A stretch of 64,000 nucleotides of DNA from Periplaneta americana (lineage: Eukaryota > Arthropoda > Insecta > Blattodea > Blattidae). The position numbers were made by a program, and so were the translations under genes. The stretch lies in the NCBI RefSeq assembly GCF_040183065.1, contig NC_091126.1, positions 145,974,204 through 146,038,203 of the forward strand, read 5' to 3'. Every line of letters begins with the position of its first letter. The first letter of the stretch is position 1. A model generated the notes under the pieces. The model was given only the letters and a program-made list of their open reading frames with translations, made no database searches and was not told where the DNA came from. Of this stretch, positions 23,587 to 34,440 are shown piece by piece.

Positions 23587-24356
23587 TAAAATATTTATTT
23601 ATTTACTTATTTATTTATTTGTTCATTTCTTTACTCATTTATTTATTTATTAAGTTACATATTTATTTATTTATTTATTTATACTGGCAGAGTTAAGGCC
23701 ATAGGGCCTTCTCTTACACTCTACTAGGTCACAAAGTATACAAGCAATAAAATTTAACAAAACGTTAAAGAACAGAATACTAACATATTAAAAAAATAAT
23801 AGTATAACAAAATCGATACTAAATAGTATGAAAATAGTACCATAATGAAAAGAGAAAGTAAAATATAGATCTAGAGATTGGAATATAATAAAAGCAACTC
23901 AGTAAGAATGCAACATGGGAATGTAATAGAATAAAGAGAAAGAAAATATGAAATAAGGGTGTGATAATAAATTCATCTGCTGATCAAGAGAACAAAAAAA
24001 AAAAAAAAAAAAGGAAAATGAAATAAATAAATATATATATTTTTTTTACAAAAGAGCTTATAATTGAAAGGAATCTGAAATGAAAAAGTGAAATTTTAGT
24101 TTATTTTTGTACCTAGATAATGTCCGACAGTCTCTGACATGTTGTGGTAGAGAGTTCCAGAGATGTGCTGCAGAAACGGTGTGACATGATTAGTAGGAGG
24201 ATGTTCTGTGTTTAGGAATGGAGAGTATGATAGGGTGTCGTGAGCGAAAATATATTTCGTGATATAAGGACAAATGTTGAAAAGAGAAGCTAAGTAGATA
24301 GAGTTGAGTTCTGAGGAATATTGAAGAGTAACGTGAGAGAGTGAATAGTTCTTCAC
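23587..24356 (-). mobile_element. LINE-E copy: (TTTA)n tail, 3' UTR and degraded RT C-terminus
   Basis: On the minus strand, decayed coding sequence at 24356-24080 reads, across frames, RHPIILSIPKHRTSSY, AAHLWNSLPQH and a following VRDC, the W-N-S-L-P signature of the CR1/L2-type LINE C-terminus. Then comes an A-rich 3' UTR, the conserved terminus (CTGGCAGAGTTAAGGCCAT on the plus strand at 23684), and a (TTTA)n tail at 23587-23682. It is frameshifted and has stops, and is truncated upstream near 24360. Confidence 0.8.
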
Positions 24357-24415
24357 TCTTTGAGAGCAGATGAAAAAAAAAATTTAAGAAACACGTTAAA
24401 ATATAGGGGAGAGTC

Positions 24416-24602
24416 GGGTAGTATCGGACAGTGCGTTTCTTTCATCTACCACCATATGGTAGTACCTGAATGACATGGTTACGTTTCTCTATGCGACATC
24501 ACAGAAACGTAACCATGTCAATCAGTTACTATCATTGTGTGGTAGATGAAAGGAACTCACTGTCCGATATTACCCGATGTCCGATACTACCCGACTCTTC
24601 CC
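24416..24602. mobile_element. Palindromic MITE family P, copy 1 (187 bp)
   Basis: GGGGAGAGTCGGGTAGTATC at the left and the inverse GATACTACCCGACTCTTCCC at the right, flanked by TA. The whole body is near-palindromic (CATGGTTACGTTTCT / AGAAACGTAACCATG). Further copies lie at 29044, 30084 and 44142. Non-coding; Tc1/mariner-type target. Confidence 0.9.
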
Positions 24603-24609
24603 TATAACA

Positions 24610-25520
24610 TATTTACCAATTGGGCTGAAAATTCGTGTGTACAATAAGAATTTATTTATGTCGAATAATATGCCAACTAAAATGAAAACCCGTAGGTCAA
24701 ATATTTTAAAATATTCAAATTTTAATTTTGGTGTACCCTTAACATGTCAACAAATGTTAACAAATTGTTCACATATATTGAAATATTAAATTATTATATA
24801 AATAGTAAACGTAGTGTGAGGGATAGGGACTTAGATCTAGATTTAAATAAGTTTTGAGCTATAAATACTGTCAGACGAATAAAGTACGAAATAGACGAAG
24901 TGATAAGAGAAAAGAAAGGGCATGGAAGGATATAGTGTAGAACAATGGAAAGTAAGTGCATGAGTCATTTAAAATATGTAAAGTGTAAGAATATAATGTA
25001 AAAATAATAAATCAATTCGTGAAGTGATGTAAATAGTAAAGTGAGCGAGGAGCATGAATTAACCATGTTACATGTCAGTAAGGACTAAGAATTAGGAAAG
25101 TAAGGAATATAGTATCAGGTGGGATAGAGAATACGAAAATATATATATGTATATATAATTTATATATATAATGTATAATTTATGTCATATGAGAATAACA
25201 AGTGAGAGATAGAAACGTTACTGAAAAGTACGTGTAGTGAAAATAGACTAAATAAATAGTAAACGAAATGGAAGGGATAGGAAAATTAGTTTTAGATTGG
25301 TTTTAGAACGATATATAGTATCAGATGAATAAAGTGCATAATAGATGAAGTGATAAGTAACAGAATGGACACGGAAGGACACAGCATTGAATAAAGAGAT
25401 ATAGTACGTACATGAGTCATCCACTAATTTTAAAATTGATGTAAATAGTGTAAGAATGGGAATTCTGGCCCGAATACAGGAATGTGAAGGGCCAGCACGA
25501 TCAAACGGTTGAGTGATATT
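24610..25520. other. No gene seen
   Basis: AT-rich sequence with two loosely similar blocks (24820-24960 and 25250-25400 share ATAAAGT and GAAGTGATAAG stretches), perhaps an old local duplication of about 430 bp. Confidence 0.4.
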
Positions 25521-25523
25521 AAA

Positions 25524-25858
25524 TGATATATCATATCATATCATATCATATCATATCATATCATATCATATCATATCATATCATATCATATCATATCATA
25601 CCATATCATATCATATCATATCATATATCATACCATACCATACCATATCATATCATATCATATCATATCATATCATATCATATCATATCATATCATATCA
25701 TATCATATCATATCATATCATATCATATCATATCATATCATATCATATCATATAATAACATATCATATCATATCACATCATATCATATCATATATCATAT
25801 CCTATCCTATCACATCGTTTCATATATCATATCATGTCATGTCATATATCATATTAAA
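25524..25858. repeat. (ATATC)n pentanucleotide array
   Basis: About 65 ATATC units with occasional ATACC, ATATATC and TATCC variants, most frequent at the edges. The ISYH-repeat frames are artefacts. Confidence 0.97.
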
Positions 25859-25883
25859 TTATTATATTGGCCACATAACTATT

Positions 25884-25885
25884 AC

Positions 25886-25931
<46 letters not shown>
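25884..25931. repeat. (TTA)n microsatellite
   Basis: About 15 TTA units directly left of a LINE-A insertion. Confidence 0.95.
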
Positions 25932-25933
<2 letters not shown>

Positions 25934-25942
25934 AATGAATTC

Positions 25943-26478
25943 CTTATATTATGGGTTTCTATCACCACAGTATGGCGCGTCCTCAGGTTGCGAATAGAGG
26001 AGATGGCCTCCAGATATGAAGGGTAGCTGTGAATATATTGAATAAGCAGTCGCGGACAGTGGTCCTCCAATTTGGGGATTGCGCGAAGGACTAACAAGCC
26101 ATCACCCTAAAGAAACAGCTTGTTACGAAACCTCAAAATAAGTCTCGAAATGGGACTGATTCTCTGGCACGACCACACCAAAGAAATCAGGTTATGAGAT
26201 TTGGTACTTGGAATGTTACAAGTCTATATAGAATAGGAGGGGTAACATTAGTAGCAAAAGATGCATTATAGAGTGTTAGTTGGGGGGGACGGAGGGAATA
26301 AGACCTTTGGGGAGGCCGAGACGTAGATGGGAGGATAATATTAAAATGGATTTCAGGGAGGTGGGATATGATTGTAGAGACTTGATTAATCTTGCTCAGG
26401 ATAGGGAGCGATGGCGGGCTTATGTGAGGGGGACAATGAATCTCCGGGTTCCTTAAAAGCATAAGTAAGTAAGTAAAA
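25943..26478 (+). mobile_element. LINE-A copy with large internal deletion
   Basis: The left part is LINE-A 5' leader and ORF2 start: GTTATGAGATTTGGTACTTG gives MRFGTWNVTSLYRIGGVTLV, the opening of an AP-endonuclease domain. At about 26262 it jumps to the far C-terminus (YRVLVG, then [20 protein letters not shown], ending TMNLRVP) and a (AAGT)n tail. The flanks AAAATGAATT (about 25932 and 26477) look like a 10-bp target duplication. The result is a short element with both LINE ends and no enzyme core. It carries point damage, including an added G in the GGGGGG run. Confidence 0.85.
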
Positions 26479-26479
26479 A

Positions 26480-27000
26480 TGAATTTTGACTAATTGCATT
26501 TACTACAATTGTTCGCGATGAAGTAACTATTCAATATCAATAGAAAGATGTTGTTAGGTTTTATATTGCTGAAATAAATTTAAATGTAAAAGTACCCTTA
26601 TTACAGACATGGAGGTGAAAGGGTAGATTAGATTATGGCTCCCAACTTGCTAGAAACTGGTATCAACAGGAGTAGGAAAGTCAGTGCTATCCGCTTTTAT
26701 TTCCAAGGAAATACCCCTGGTGCTAATTTCTTTTAGAGACTAAGTATATTCATGAGGCACTAAGTTGCAATTTAAATATTTTCCCCCTTGCTTGACGACC
26801 TGACTGTTAGTTTAACCTCATTACTTCCAATACTTCCTCGAATACACACATGTTACAGATATCATGATAGTCATTTTGTAACTCTTAGGTTTGCACAACT
26901 TCAATTGCTAATAACGAAAGGCAAGTTACTGAACAACAAAATCACACAAGTTTTAATCAGATGCCATATTATGTGTAGCCTTTGAGGATGTAAAGAACCT
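26480..27000. other. No gene seen
   Basis: AT-rich. The 65-codon frame at 26788-26985 is unrecognised and ends just before LINE-C. Confidence 0.45.
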
Positions 27001-27545
27001 AATAAAAATGCAAATAGTGCATTTGCCCAGTTGTACTCAACATGGAAATCTTATATTATATCTAGATCTACAAAAATTAAAACCTTTAACAGTAACGTGA
27101 TATCAGTCTTATTATATGGCTGTGAGACATGGAAAACAAGTAAAATTATACAAAATAAGCTGCAAACATTTGCTAATAGAGGTTTACGAAGAATTTTAAC
27201 AATTAGATGCCCAGATATAATCACAAACTCAAAACTATGGAAGATAACAAATCAGAAAGAAATCATGATAGAAATCAAAAGACGAAAGTGGAATTGGATA
27301 GGGCACACAATCAGGAAAGAAGATGGAGCAATAGAAAGAATGGCTTTGGATTGGAACCCCCAGGGTAGTACATAGAACAAGAGGAAGGCCAAAAAATACA
27401 TGGAAGAGAACAGTTTTGGAGGAAATTGCTAGGGAGGGGAAAACATGGAGTAAAGTGAAGAAGTTGGCTACAAATAGGGTCCGATGGAGGCACTTTGTGA
27501 ATGCCCTATGCTCCTCACGAGGAGATACAGGAGTTTGATTGATTG
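27001..27545 (+). pseudogene. LINE-C reverse transcriptase C-terminal fragment, GATT tail
   Basis: The open frame carries AFAQLYSTWKSYIISRSTKI, FNSNVISVLLYGCETW, NRGLRRILTIRCPD, KRRKWNWIGHTIRKEDGAI and MALDWNPQG. A frameshift near 27365 then leads to RTRGRPKNTWKRTVLEEIA and RWRHFVNALCSSRG before the stop. The block DWNPQG-RGRPxxTW is a widespread LINE signature. It ends with GATTGATTGAT. The 5' end is cut near 27001, just after an in-frame stop in flanking sequence. Clearly a different family from LINE-A, though with the same LLYGCETW motif. Confidence 0.85.
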
Positions 27546-27889
27546 ATATTATGTGTATATTTTATAGCCTAAGTGTAGCAAAAGCAATGAAAAATAGTAA
27601 ATAATGATGACAATGAATTTAATGAATTTTAGGCTGGTTTTAGTAAGAATACTGTAATACAATTTTTTTAACCCATGAACTATTATTTAATAAAGTTAAT
27701 GCTTTGGGTTTAAGGATGGTAGAATTGTAGTGCCAGCCATATTTGATTTCTTCTACCCACACTGTCGTGACGCTACACGCCGTGCCACGTCAATTTGAGA
27801 CCTCTGCCTGCATCCCAGATCAAATATTTTATGCCATCGTGGATGTACAGTGAACCCGGAGGAAATGGAATTTAATATGGTGTTCATAT

Positions 27890-28036
27890 TTGATTTCTAG
27901 TACCTCACCATATATTGTTTTTAGTACGTATAAACCCCAGCTAGAAGGACCAGATGAATGGAGAAAATCCATGATCCTATCGGGAGTCAATCCCGCGACC
28001 ATCCGGTTTACAGCATAAATCCTTAATCGCGACACT
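27890..28036 (-). mobile_element. tRNA-derived SINE, third head type
   Basis: On the minus strand: TCGCGATTAAGGATTTATGC, TGTAAACCGGATGGTCGCGG and GATTGACTCCCG (decayed B box), followed by ATCATGGATTTTCTCCATTC. I recognise the GTAAACCGG...TCGCGGG head and the TGGATTTTCTCC body as a cockroach SINE. The A box is poor. Short copy, no clear tail. Confidence 0.65.
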
Positions 28037-28271
28037 AGTTAAGATTCGGACTAAAAAAAACTTACAGGAAATGCCTAACATAATGGCACCTGTTACCAAA
28101 GGCAATGGCAGTGTTTCCTGGAATGTTTTCAACTGCAACATTTATTCAGCATCGAAGTTCAACGAAGTTTAAGCAATGCCTGTCATATTTTGCCAGGAAG
28201 CAATAAAATTCATTACAAGTATCAATTTGATAAGATAAAAATATACTTTTTCTTTGTAATTATAGCTATGG

Positions 28272-28530
28272 TCCACCGGCGTAGCTAGGGTGGTAGCGAA
28301 TTTGTCTACTGATACGGAGTTGCGTCCGGGCGTGGCTTCGATTCCCGCTTGGGCTGATTACCTGGTTGTTTTACCGAAGTTATCCCCAACCGTAAGGCGA
28401 ATGTCAGGTAACCTATGGCGAATGCTCGGCTTTATCTCGCCAAATACCATCTCGCTATCACCAATTCCATCGACGATAAATAACCCAGTAGTTGATACAG
28501 CGTCGTTAAATAACCAAGTAAAAACAATGA
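28272..28530 (+). mobile_element. tRNA-derived SINE (GTAGCT head), full-length-looking
   Basis: The head GGCGTAGCTAGGGTGGTAGC contains the A box. GGCTTCGATTCCCGCTTGGG contains the B box. The body carries TTATCCCCAACCGTAAGGCG and ACCATCTCGCTATCACCAAT. The tail is GATACAGCGTCGTTAAATAA followed by CCAAGTAAAAA. Related copies lie at 41885 (+), 47375 (-), 62866 (-) and a head fragment at 39475 (-). Confidence 0.92.
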
Positions 28531-28878
28531 CGATAGTAACTAAAACTGAGTTCTTCATGTTTCCTGCCAGTTGGGGAAAATAAAAGAAATCGAAGTTAAT
28601 TTTCTAGAAATTATTGGAGGCCTACTATCGTGAAATTTATATCGTACGCGAGCAGTGGTTATTACACCGTCAATAGGATGACGGGATAATGGACAGGTGA
28701 GGAAGCAATCATGGCAAGTCTGGGTAGTTTAAAGCGAAATACGCAGCCTGCTGAAATCCGGTTTTTTGTCATGGACATCGCATATCCGCAACAGTTTTGC
28801 AAGGTGCAGATATGCCTACATACGTAATACAGGGAAACGGTTAAAATTGACACTCGGCCTACAACTAAAAATGATGTT

Positions 28879-28879
28879 G

Positions 28880-28933
<54 letters not shown>

Positions 28934-28934
28934 G
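28879..28934. repeat. (AAT)n microsatellite
   Basis: About 18 AAT units. A (TA)n run follows at about 29020-29043, directly left of MITE P copy 2. Confidence 0.95.
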
Positions 28935-29012
28935 TGCAACTGCGACGACATTGCGCATTACATAGACAATTATTTATGTACTATGGTTCTCGTACACGCA
29001 CATACATACATA

Positions 29013-29041
<29 letters not shown>

Positions 29042-29043
<2 letters not shown>

Positions 29044-29310
29044 GGGGAGAGTCGGGTAGTATCGGACATCGGGTAATATCGGACAGTGCGTTTCTTTCAT
29101 CTACCACCATATGGTAGTACCTGAATGACATGGTTACGTTTCTCTATGCGACATCACAGAAACGTAATCATGTCAATCAGGTACTATCATCGTGTGGTAG
29201 ATGAAAGAAACTCACTGTCCGATATTACCCGATCTCCGATACTACCCGACTCTCCCCTATATAAACTAAATGAATTCGGTTCTTCGAACGAGAGCAAAAA
29301 TACATATTTA

Positions 29311-29355
<45 letters not shown>

Positions 29356-30083
29356 TTTCACAACTTTATTAAGTAAATTTTCTTGGACTGCTTTTATGTT
29401 TGTAAGAAATTAATTCGAGTTTTGTGGGAGAAAGCATAAGAAATATCACTTCCGTAATACTGTAAGTCATGTTGGAAACTATTTAAAATTCATGTTTCAT
29501 CATGTGCGATGTAAAATAACTAATTCCCTTTAATAGTAACAATCCAGTACAAAAATATTAAATTGTATCTTCCGAACACACAATAAAATCATTCTATTGA
29601 AATTTAAACTATTTTCGGGGCATTCTTTAACAATTTTATGAAGATCAGAAGGAAATCATTACCTGCCATACAACTCCTATTCACTACCTTAAAGAGCAAG
29701 ATAAATGTGAAGCCAGTTGCTGCGATGTTGGGAGAAGTGTCTTTACATAAGTAAATAACTTCTGTTAGTTGCTTCAGCCAATTACAGATTTACAAAATTT
29801 TCTTGAGAGGATGAGATATCTGAAGTCCTTACCAATGCAAGTTTTGTGACAAGTGTTGCTTCTCCGCCAGAGGATATGGAAGATGGAATAACTTTAAACA
29901 TAAAATTGAAAGTTGGTCTGTAAATAAGAAAGACCTTATGGAGTTATAATCAATTTAAATGTATTTGTTTATTTATATGATCAATATAATTATGTCTATG
30001 TTTTGAAAGTATTCATTTTTCAGTTAAAATAATTATCAATGTTAAATAAAGTACACCATTTATAATTAATGCAGTATTTTCAT
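29042..30083 (+). repeat. Arm 1 of a ~1.04-kb inverted duplication
   Basis: Matches 43306-44357 in the opposite orientation with few differences, over MITE P copy 2, an (AAT)n run (29311-29354) and about 730 bp of AT-rich sequence ending ATGCAGTATTTTCAT. The two arms lie about 13.2 kb apart. The near-identical 83-86 codon frames at 29125 and 44274 come from the MITE palindrome plus the AAT run and are not genes. Confidence 0.9.
29044..29257. mobile_element. MITE P copy 2 (214 bp)
   Basis: GGGGAGAGTCGGGTAGTATC to its inverse at 29257, with TA on both sides and a (TA)n run to the left. Longer than copy 1 because it retains the extra CATCGGGTAATATCGGA block. Confidence 0.92.
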
Positions 30084-30284
30084 GTAGTATCGGACATCGG
30101 GTAATATCGGACAGTGCGTTTCTTTCATCTACCACCATATGGTAGTACCTGAATGACATGGTTACGTTTCTCTATGCGACATCACAGAAACGTAACCATG
30201 TCAATCAGGTACTATCATCGTGTGGTAGGTGAAAGAAACTCACTGTCCGATATTACCTGATGTCGGATACTACCCGACTCTCCC

Positions 30285-30285
<1 letters not shown>
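30084..30285. mobile_element. MITE P copy 3, left end truncated
   Basis: Starts at GTAGTATCGGACATCGGG, lacking the outer ~15 bases, and ends with the complete right terminus CTCTCCCC followed by TA and a (TA)n run. Its truncated end abuts the inverted-duplication arm. Confidence 0.9.

Positions 30286-30345
<60 letters not shown>
30286..30345. repeat. (TA)n microsatellite
   Basis: About 28 TA units between MITE P copy 3 and the mariner relic. Both element families use TA as target. Confidence 0.95.
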
Positions 30346-30346
<1 letters not shown>

Positions 30347-30548
30347 CACACAGTGGGCCAAAAAAAGGCACAAAATTAGAAATACTCTATTTTCGGAAAT
30401 ACATAACATTAATTTATAATGAATACACTGTTGGAAAGAGTAGACTTTGAAGATGAGCAGGACTTTTTATTATGTTTTTTGAGGCTCAATTAAAATCTTA
30501 TGAAGGTCAATACACAATGATGCGAAAAATGTGGTTTATGAAGACGAC

Positions 30549-30786
30549 GTCCACACCTGTGGAGTAACGGTCAGCGCGTCTGGCTGCGAAACCAGGTAGG
30601 CAAGTCGGGGCAAGTTACCTGGCTGAGATTTTTTCCGGGGTTTTCCCTCAACCCAATATGAGCAAATGCTGGGTAAATTTCGGTGCTGGACCCCGGACTC
30701 ATTTCACCGGCATTATCACCTTCATCTCATTCAGACGCTAAATAACCAAAGAGGTTGATAAAGCGTCGTAAAATAACCTACTAAAA
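30549..30786 (+). mobile_element. tRNA-derived SINE (GTGGAGTAACGG head) with 11-bp TSD
   Basis: The head CCTGTGGAGTAACGGTCAGC, then CTGCGAAACCAGGTAGG, is tRNA-like, but about 20 bases covering the B box are missing before TCGGGGCAAGTTACCTGG. The tail GATAAAGCGTCGTAAAATAA resembles that of the 28272 SINE. Flanked by ATGAAGACGAC (30538-30548) and ATGAAGACAAC (30787-30797), one mismatch. Confidence 0.9.
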
Positions 30787-30873
30787 ATGAAGACAACTTA
30801 GTACTTCAAAATGCAGAAACTAAATGTTGGTAAAATTCATAATAATTAAAGATTTTTAAAATAATCAAAATTA

Positions 30874-31320
30874 AAAATGATGCTCTATGTGACCGCCATT
30901 TGCCCGCACAACCATTTCTATGCGTCTTCTTCATTGTCCAATAGCACTGGATATCTAAGTTTGATCAAGTCGGTCCCAACTTTCAAGACGGCCTTGTCTT
31001 AAAAATGTTTAATATTACGAATTTTGTTTTGTAGTAAATTGATTTTTGTAGTTGACTCCATACAAAACAGTCCATAGGATTAAGATCTCGTTTGAAACTC
31101 CAGCGGAAACCATAAGAGAATCTGACAAATGCGATCTTTCACGCAATAATCTCTCAGGAGGGATATCATGCCCGTATCTTGCTAATAAATCGTTGTACAC
31201 TTGAAACAGACCAATTTCGCTGAACGTGGTTGCTTACAATTTGACGGGCAGATAAATCATCATATTGGTGCAAATGTTTAATGAAAATCTTCTTCGTTCG
31301 TTAAGCGACCCATTATTCAT
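30874..31320 (-). pseudogene. mariner-like transposase pseudogene
   Basis: From N to C on the minus strand: DDLSARQIVSNHVQRNWSVS (helix-turn-helix region), then YGHDIPPERLLRERSHLSDS with LMVSAG, then, after an internal deletion and frame change, DLNPMDCFVW, and finally RRRIEMVVRANGGHIEHHF before the stop. In mariner transposases DLNPxD supplies the third catalytic Asp; the section with the first and second catalytic positions between LMVS and DLNP is missing. Frames shift at least twice. Inactive. Confidence 0.85.
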
Positions 31321-31608
31321 AAAATGAGAACTTAACACGGAAGAAAACAAATGATGATAGCACAATAAACGGCTTGACCTGCTGAACTCGTAGGACCATA
31401 ATGCTTAGTTCGGCATAAACGATCGATTTTGCACTGCTTAAAAAATAAAAAAATAATGTTTAGTAAATGGTGAAACATTAAATATTACAGTACTTTTCCG
31501 GTCTACAAGGACTGTGAAATTTGCCTGTGAAATAAATTTTCAAGTGAAATCATTAGCTACTGGAATAGAACCATTTAAATTTTGTGCCTTTGTTTGGCCC
31601 ACTGTGTA

Positions 31609-31609
31609 T

Positions 31610-31670
<61 letters not shown>

Positions 31671-32345
31671 TAATAATAATAATAATAACAATAATAATAA
31701 TGTTTTATTTTCGCTGGCAGAGTTAAGGCCATAAGGCCTTCTCCTCCACTCAACCAGCCTTAATCAATACAATACATATTTAAATTACGAATATTTACAC
31801 TACACTTAAAAGGTTCTCCAGCAATATTCTTCAGTTAAGTTTTAACGACTAGTAGACTACATATTCATTTAAATTTAGATAAACCTATAAGGTAAAGTAA
31901 AAACTTAATTTATGAGCTAATTTAATTCAATCAATTATAATTAAATTGAGATTTGAGATAGCTAGTAAAATGATGAAAATTAATTTAATATAACCTTACT
32001 AGAACTATGTTACAGGGAGGAAATATATATATAAATCTAAAATATATTTCTATCATGAGAATATTAATGTAACTGCCATTAGAGGTTTTGTAAATCTCTT
32101 TAGAGATATTAATGATAATAAGAATGGACAGATGTTAGTTTCATTATATGTAATAAATATTAATCAGAAATTCATTTGTTAAGTAAGAATTTATGTAATT
32201 TTGACCTAAATGAATTTATTGTCCAACAACCCCTTACATCACTCGGCAGCGAGTTCCAATTTGTAGCAACTGAAACTGTATAAGATGAAGAATATAAAGA
32301 TGTCCTGGGGTAGGGTATAATGAGTCACACATTGTCATCTTTTCA
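31609..32345 (-). mobile_element. LINE-E copy with (TAA)n tail
   Basis: (TAA)n at 31610-31700 is the 3' tail. Then follow the terminus CTGGCAGAGTTAAGGCCATA and an A-rich 3' UTR. On the minus strand at 32280-32230 the coding trace reads TVSVATNWNSLPSDVRG, the W-N-S-L-P signature. Upstream coding sequence is lost. Confidence 0.8.
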
Positions 32346-34265
32346 CTTTTTGAGTTAATTGTACTAACTTACGTATTTTATGCCGCTCTATCCACTGGTA
32401 ATATCCGTTAAGTCCTACAAGGTCATCTTACTAGGTAAATTTAATTATTTTCATATTCACTAAGTATGAAGATAGGACATTTTAGCAGACATAGTGACTT
32501 AGTTTTCTATGACATAATGATTACTATCATCGCCATCCTTGATAACGCCAAAAAGAAGTAAAAAAGATCCAGTGTGAAGCTTTTCTGAACTATTGTTCTA
32601 ATGCTGATGTTAATAAAAAGGTTGTCGGTGTTTTGTGGTGTTGTTTATTCAAGTGTGTAACTGCAAAGAAGAAAATGAAAAGAACAGGAAAACCTTCTAT
32701 GTCATTAAAAAATCTGCCAATGCCATTATATGTTTTTATAGAAAACATGCGTAGAGTAATTTGTTGAAATGTAGAACATATTTACTCTAATTAGTACTCG
32801 AAATCATACAGTAAACCAGGAAAGCTTACTTCCTAACCTGTTAGGTTTTGTTTGAATTGCACTAGTGTAAAATTATGAAGTTCAATCATTGATTCAAATG
32901 AAAAGCATGCATAATTGAAGTATTCTCTGGAACAAGAACGTAACCACAAAAGCCTGAATTTGAGGTTCAGAGCATCAAACATTTTAGATCTGGTAATACA
33001 GCATTGCGCAGAGCGACATTCAAATGTTTCCAGAGGGAGCTACTGTATGCTTATTGGAGGAAAATAATGTTTTGTCAGGATAGAGATGCGTTATTTAGGA
33101 TTCACTATATGCTGAAAACGGAAAAATGACCTAACGTACGTACGTTAAGTTGTTATTTCAGGGAACGCCTAAATCATTACGTTCACGTGCTGATGTCTTA
33201 GCAGCACAATGCACATATGTATATATATAATTATAAATAAATAAGTAAATTACTTTATAATACTACTACCTAGTGCTTCAACTGAGCTATAAGATCTCAT
33301 CGTATGTGCTGTAAATGCTGTATGTAATGATCAATAAATAGGTGAAAGACATTAAGTAGAGTTACATTACTTGCTAGAATTACTTACGGCAGGTAAAATA
33401 AATTAAGTCATGTTTGTCAGATTAAGTACATTAAGTCAGTGATATCTGTTTATAAAATCGTTTTATTTTACTAAGTTAGTTTATAAAATAGTTTTATTAT
33501 ACTAAGTTAGTTTATAAAATATTTTTTCAGTACCACAGATCTATTACATGCTCAAATAAAGCAACTTCTTTCTTATGAAGATCAAAATCCCAAACCTTAG
33601 AACAGATTTTGGGGATTCAGTTTTGTCAAAAAATTCAAACGCCGTTTTCTCAAAAGTAACAATTTTGATATAACATATTTTGCTTGTAAACCGACGACTT
33701 CATAAAGTCGTTTAGGGACATCTCAACACGCTAAGGAAAAGTATTAAATTTGGGACCGATTTATGCAAATTATTTTCTAATTTTTTCCTTCGATATAAAC
33801 GGATATATTTTCCATACATTTCACATATATGTTGACAATGTGATAATTTTATATCACTATATTTAAAAAAATACGAATTGAAGAGGCGGATTTCAAAATG
33901 TCCTAAGTCCTTTCTTTAAGATTTTAACTAGCTTTCTTTATTCAAGTTTTAATTTATCCTTTTGAAGCCTATATATAACTGTGTAAGTTTAACAGACTCT
34001 CCTAAGTCTTGACTTAGTGTCTGCATATATCTTTTCAAACGGATCTAAGGGTGTCAAATTTATTTTATCAGTCTTTGTTAGTTTTCTCATAACTTGCCAC
34101 TTGGCATTAGGCCAGTTTGGAATCCACCTCTTGAATTGAGGTCGAACTGTCGACTTCTCCCATTATAGGGGAGATTTCGTCATAGTATGATAAACATAGG
34201 AAACACTTTAAAACCCAACATTTACAACAAAAATTTTATTCCTGAAATATAAATATTTATAGTGA
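32345..34265. other. No gene seen, ~1.9 kb
   Basis: AT-rich. A short tandem duplication of GTTTATAAAATAGTTTTATT..ACTAAGTTA units lies at about 33447-33520. No recognised ORF or element ends. ATAGGGGAGATTTCGTCATA at 34166 resembles a MITE P terminus, but no partner is found because LINE-A sequence follows. Confidence 0.4.
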
Positions 34266-34440
34266 TGGGAGGCCGAGACGTAGATGGGAGGATAATATTA
34301 AAATGGATTTGAGGGAGGTGAGGTGTGATGATAGAGACTGGATTAATCTTGCACAGGATAGGGACCGATGGCGGGCTTATGTGAGGGCGGCAATGAACCT
34401 TCGGGTTCCTTAAAAGCCATTTGTAAGTAAGTAAGTAAGC
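34266..34440 (+). mobile_element. LINE-A 3'-terminal fragment
   Basis: Starts GGGAGGCCGAGACGTAGATG, encodes [18 protein letters not shown] to MNLRVP and stops, then AAAAGCCA and (AAGT)n. Severely 5'-truncated; no TSD visible. Confidence 0.93.

Larger units (their letters stand above)
30349..31606 (-). mobile_element. mariner-like transposon relic, 1.26 kb
   Basis: The terminal repeats are CACAGTGGGCCAAAAAAAGG on the left and, reverse-complemented, CACAGTGGGCCAAACAAAGG on the right, both continuing CACAAAATT. The right flank is TA. Transposase remains are on the minus strand. A SINE (30549-30786) is nested inside. The (TA)n on the left and (TAA)n on the right show the surroundings of its target. 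Confidence 0.9.

Noticed and set aside
25500..25860. Possible CRISPR-like regular repeats
   Set aside because: Simple pentanucleotide array with no spacers; eukaryotic sequence.
25513..25933. ISYH-repeat ORFs in two frames
   Set aside because: Translation of the ATATC pentanucleotide array.
29125..29376. 83-codon ORF conserved at 44274-44014
   Set aside because: Conservation comes from the inverted duplication; the frame is MITE palindrome plus an AAT run, with no coding signature.
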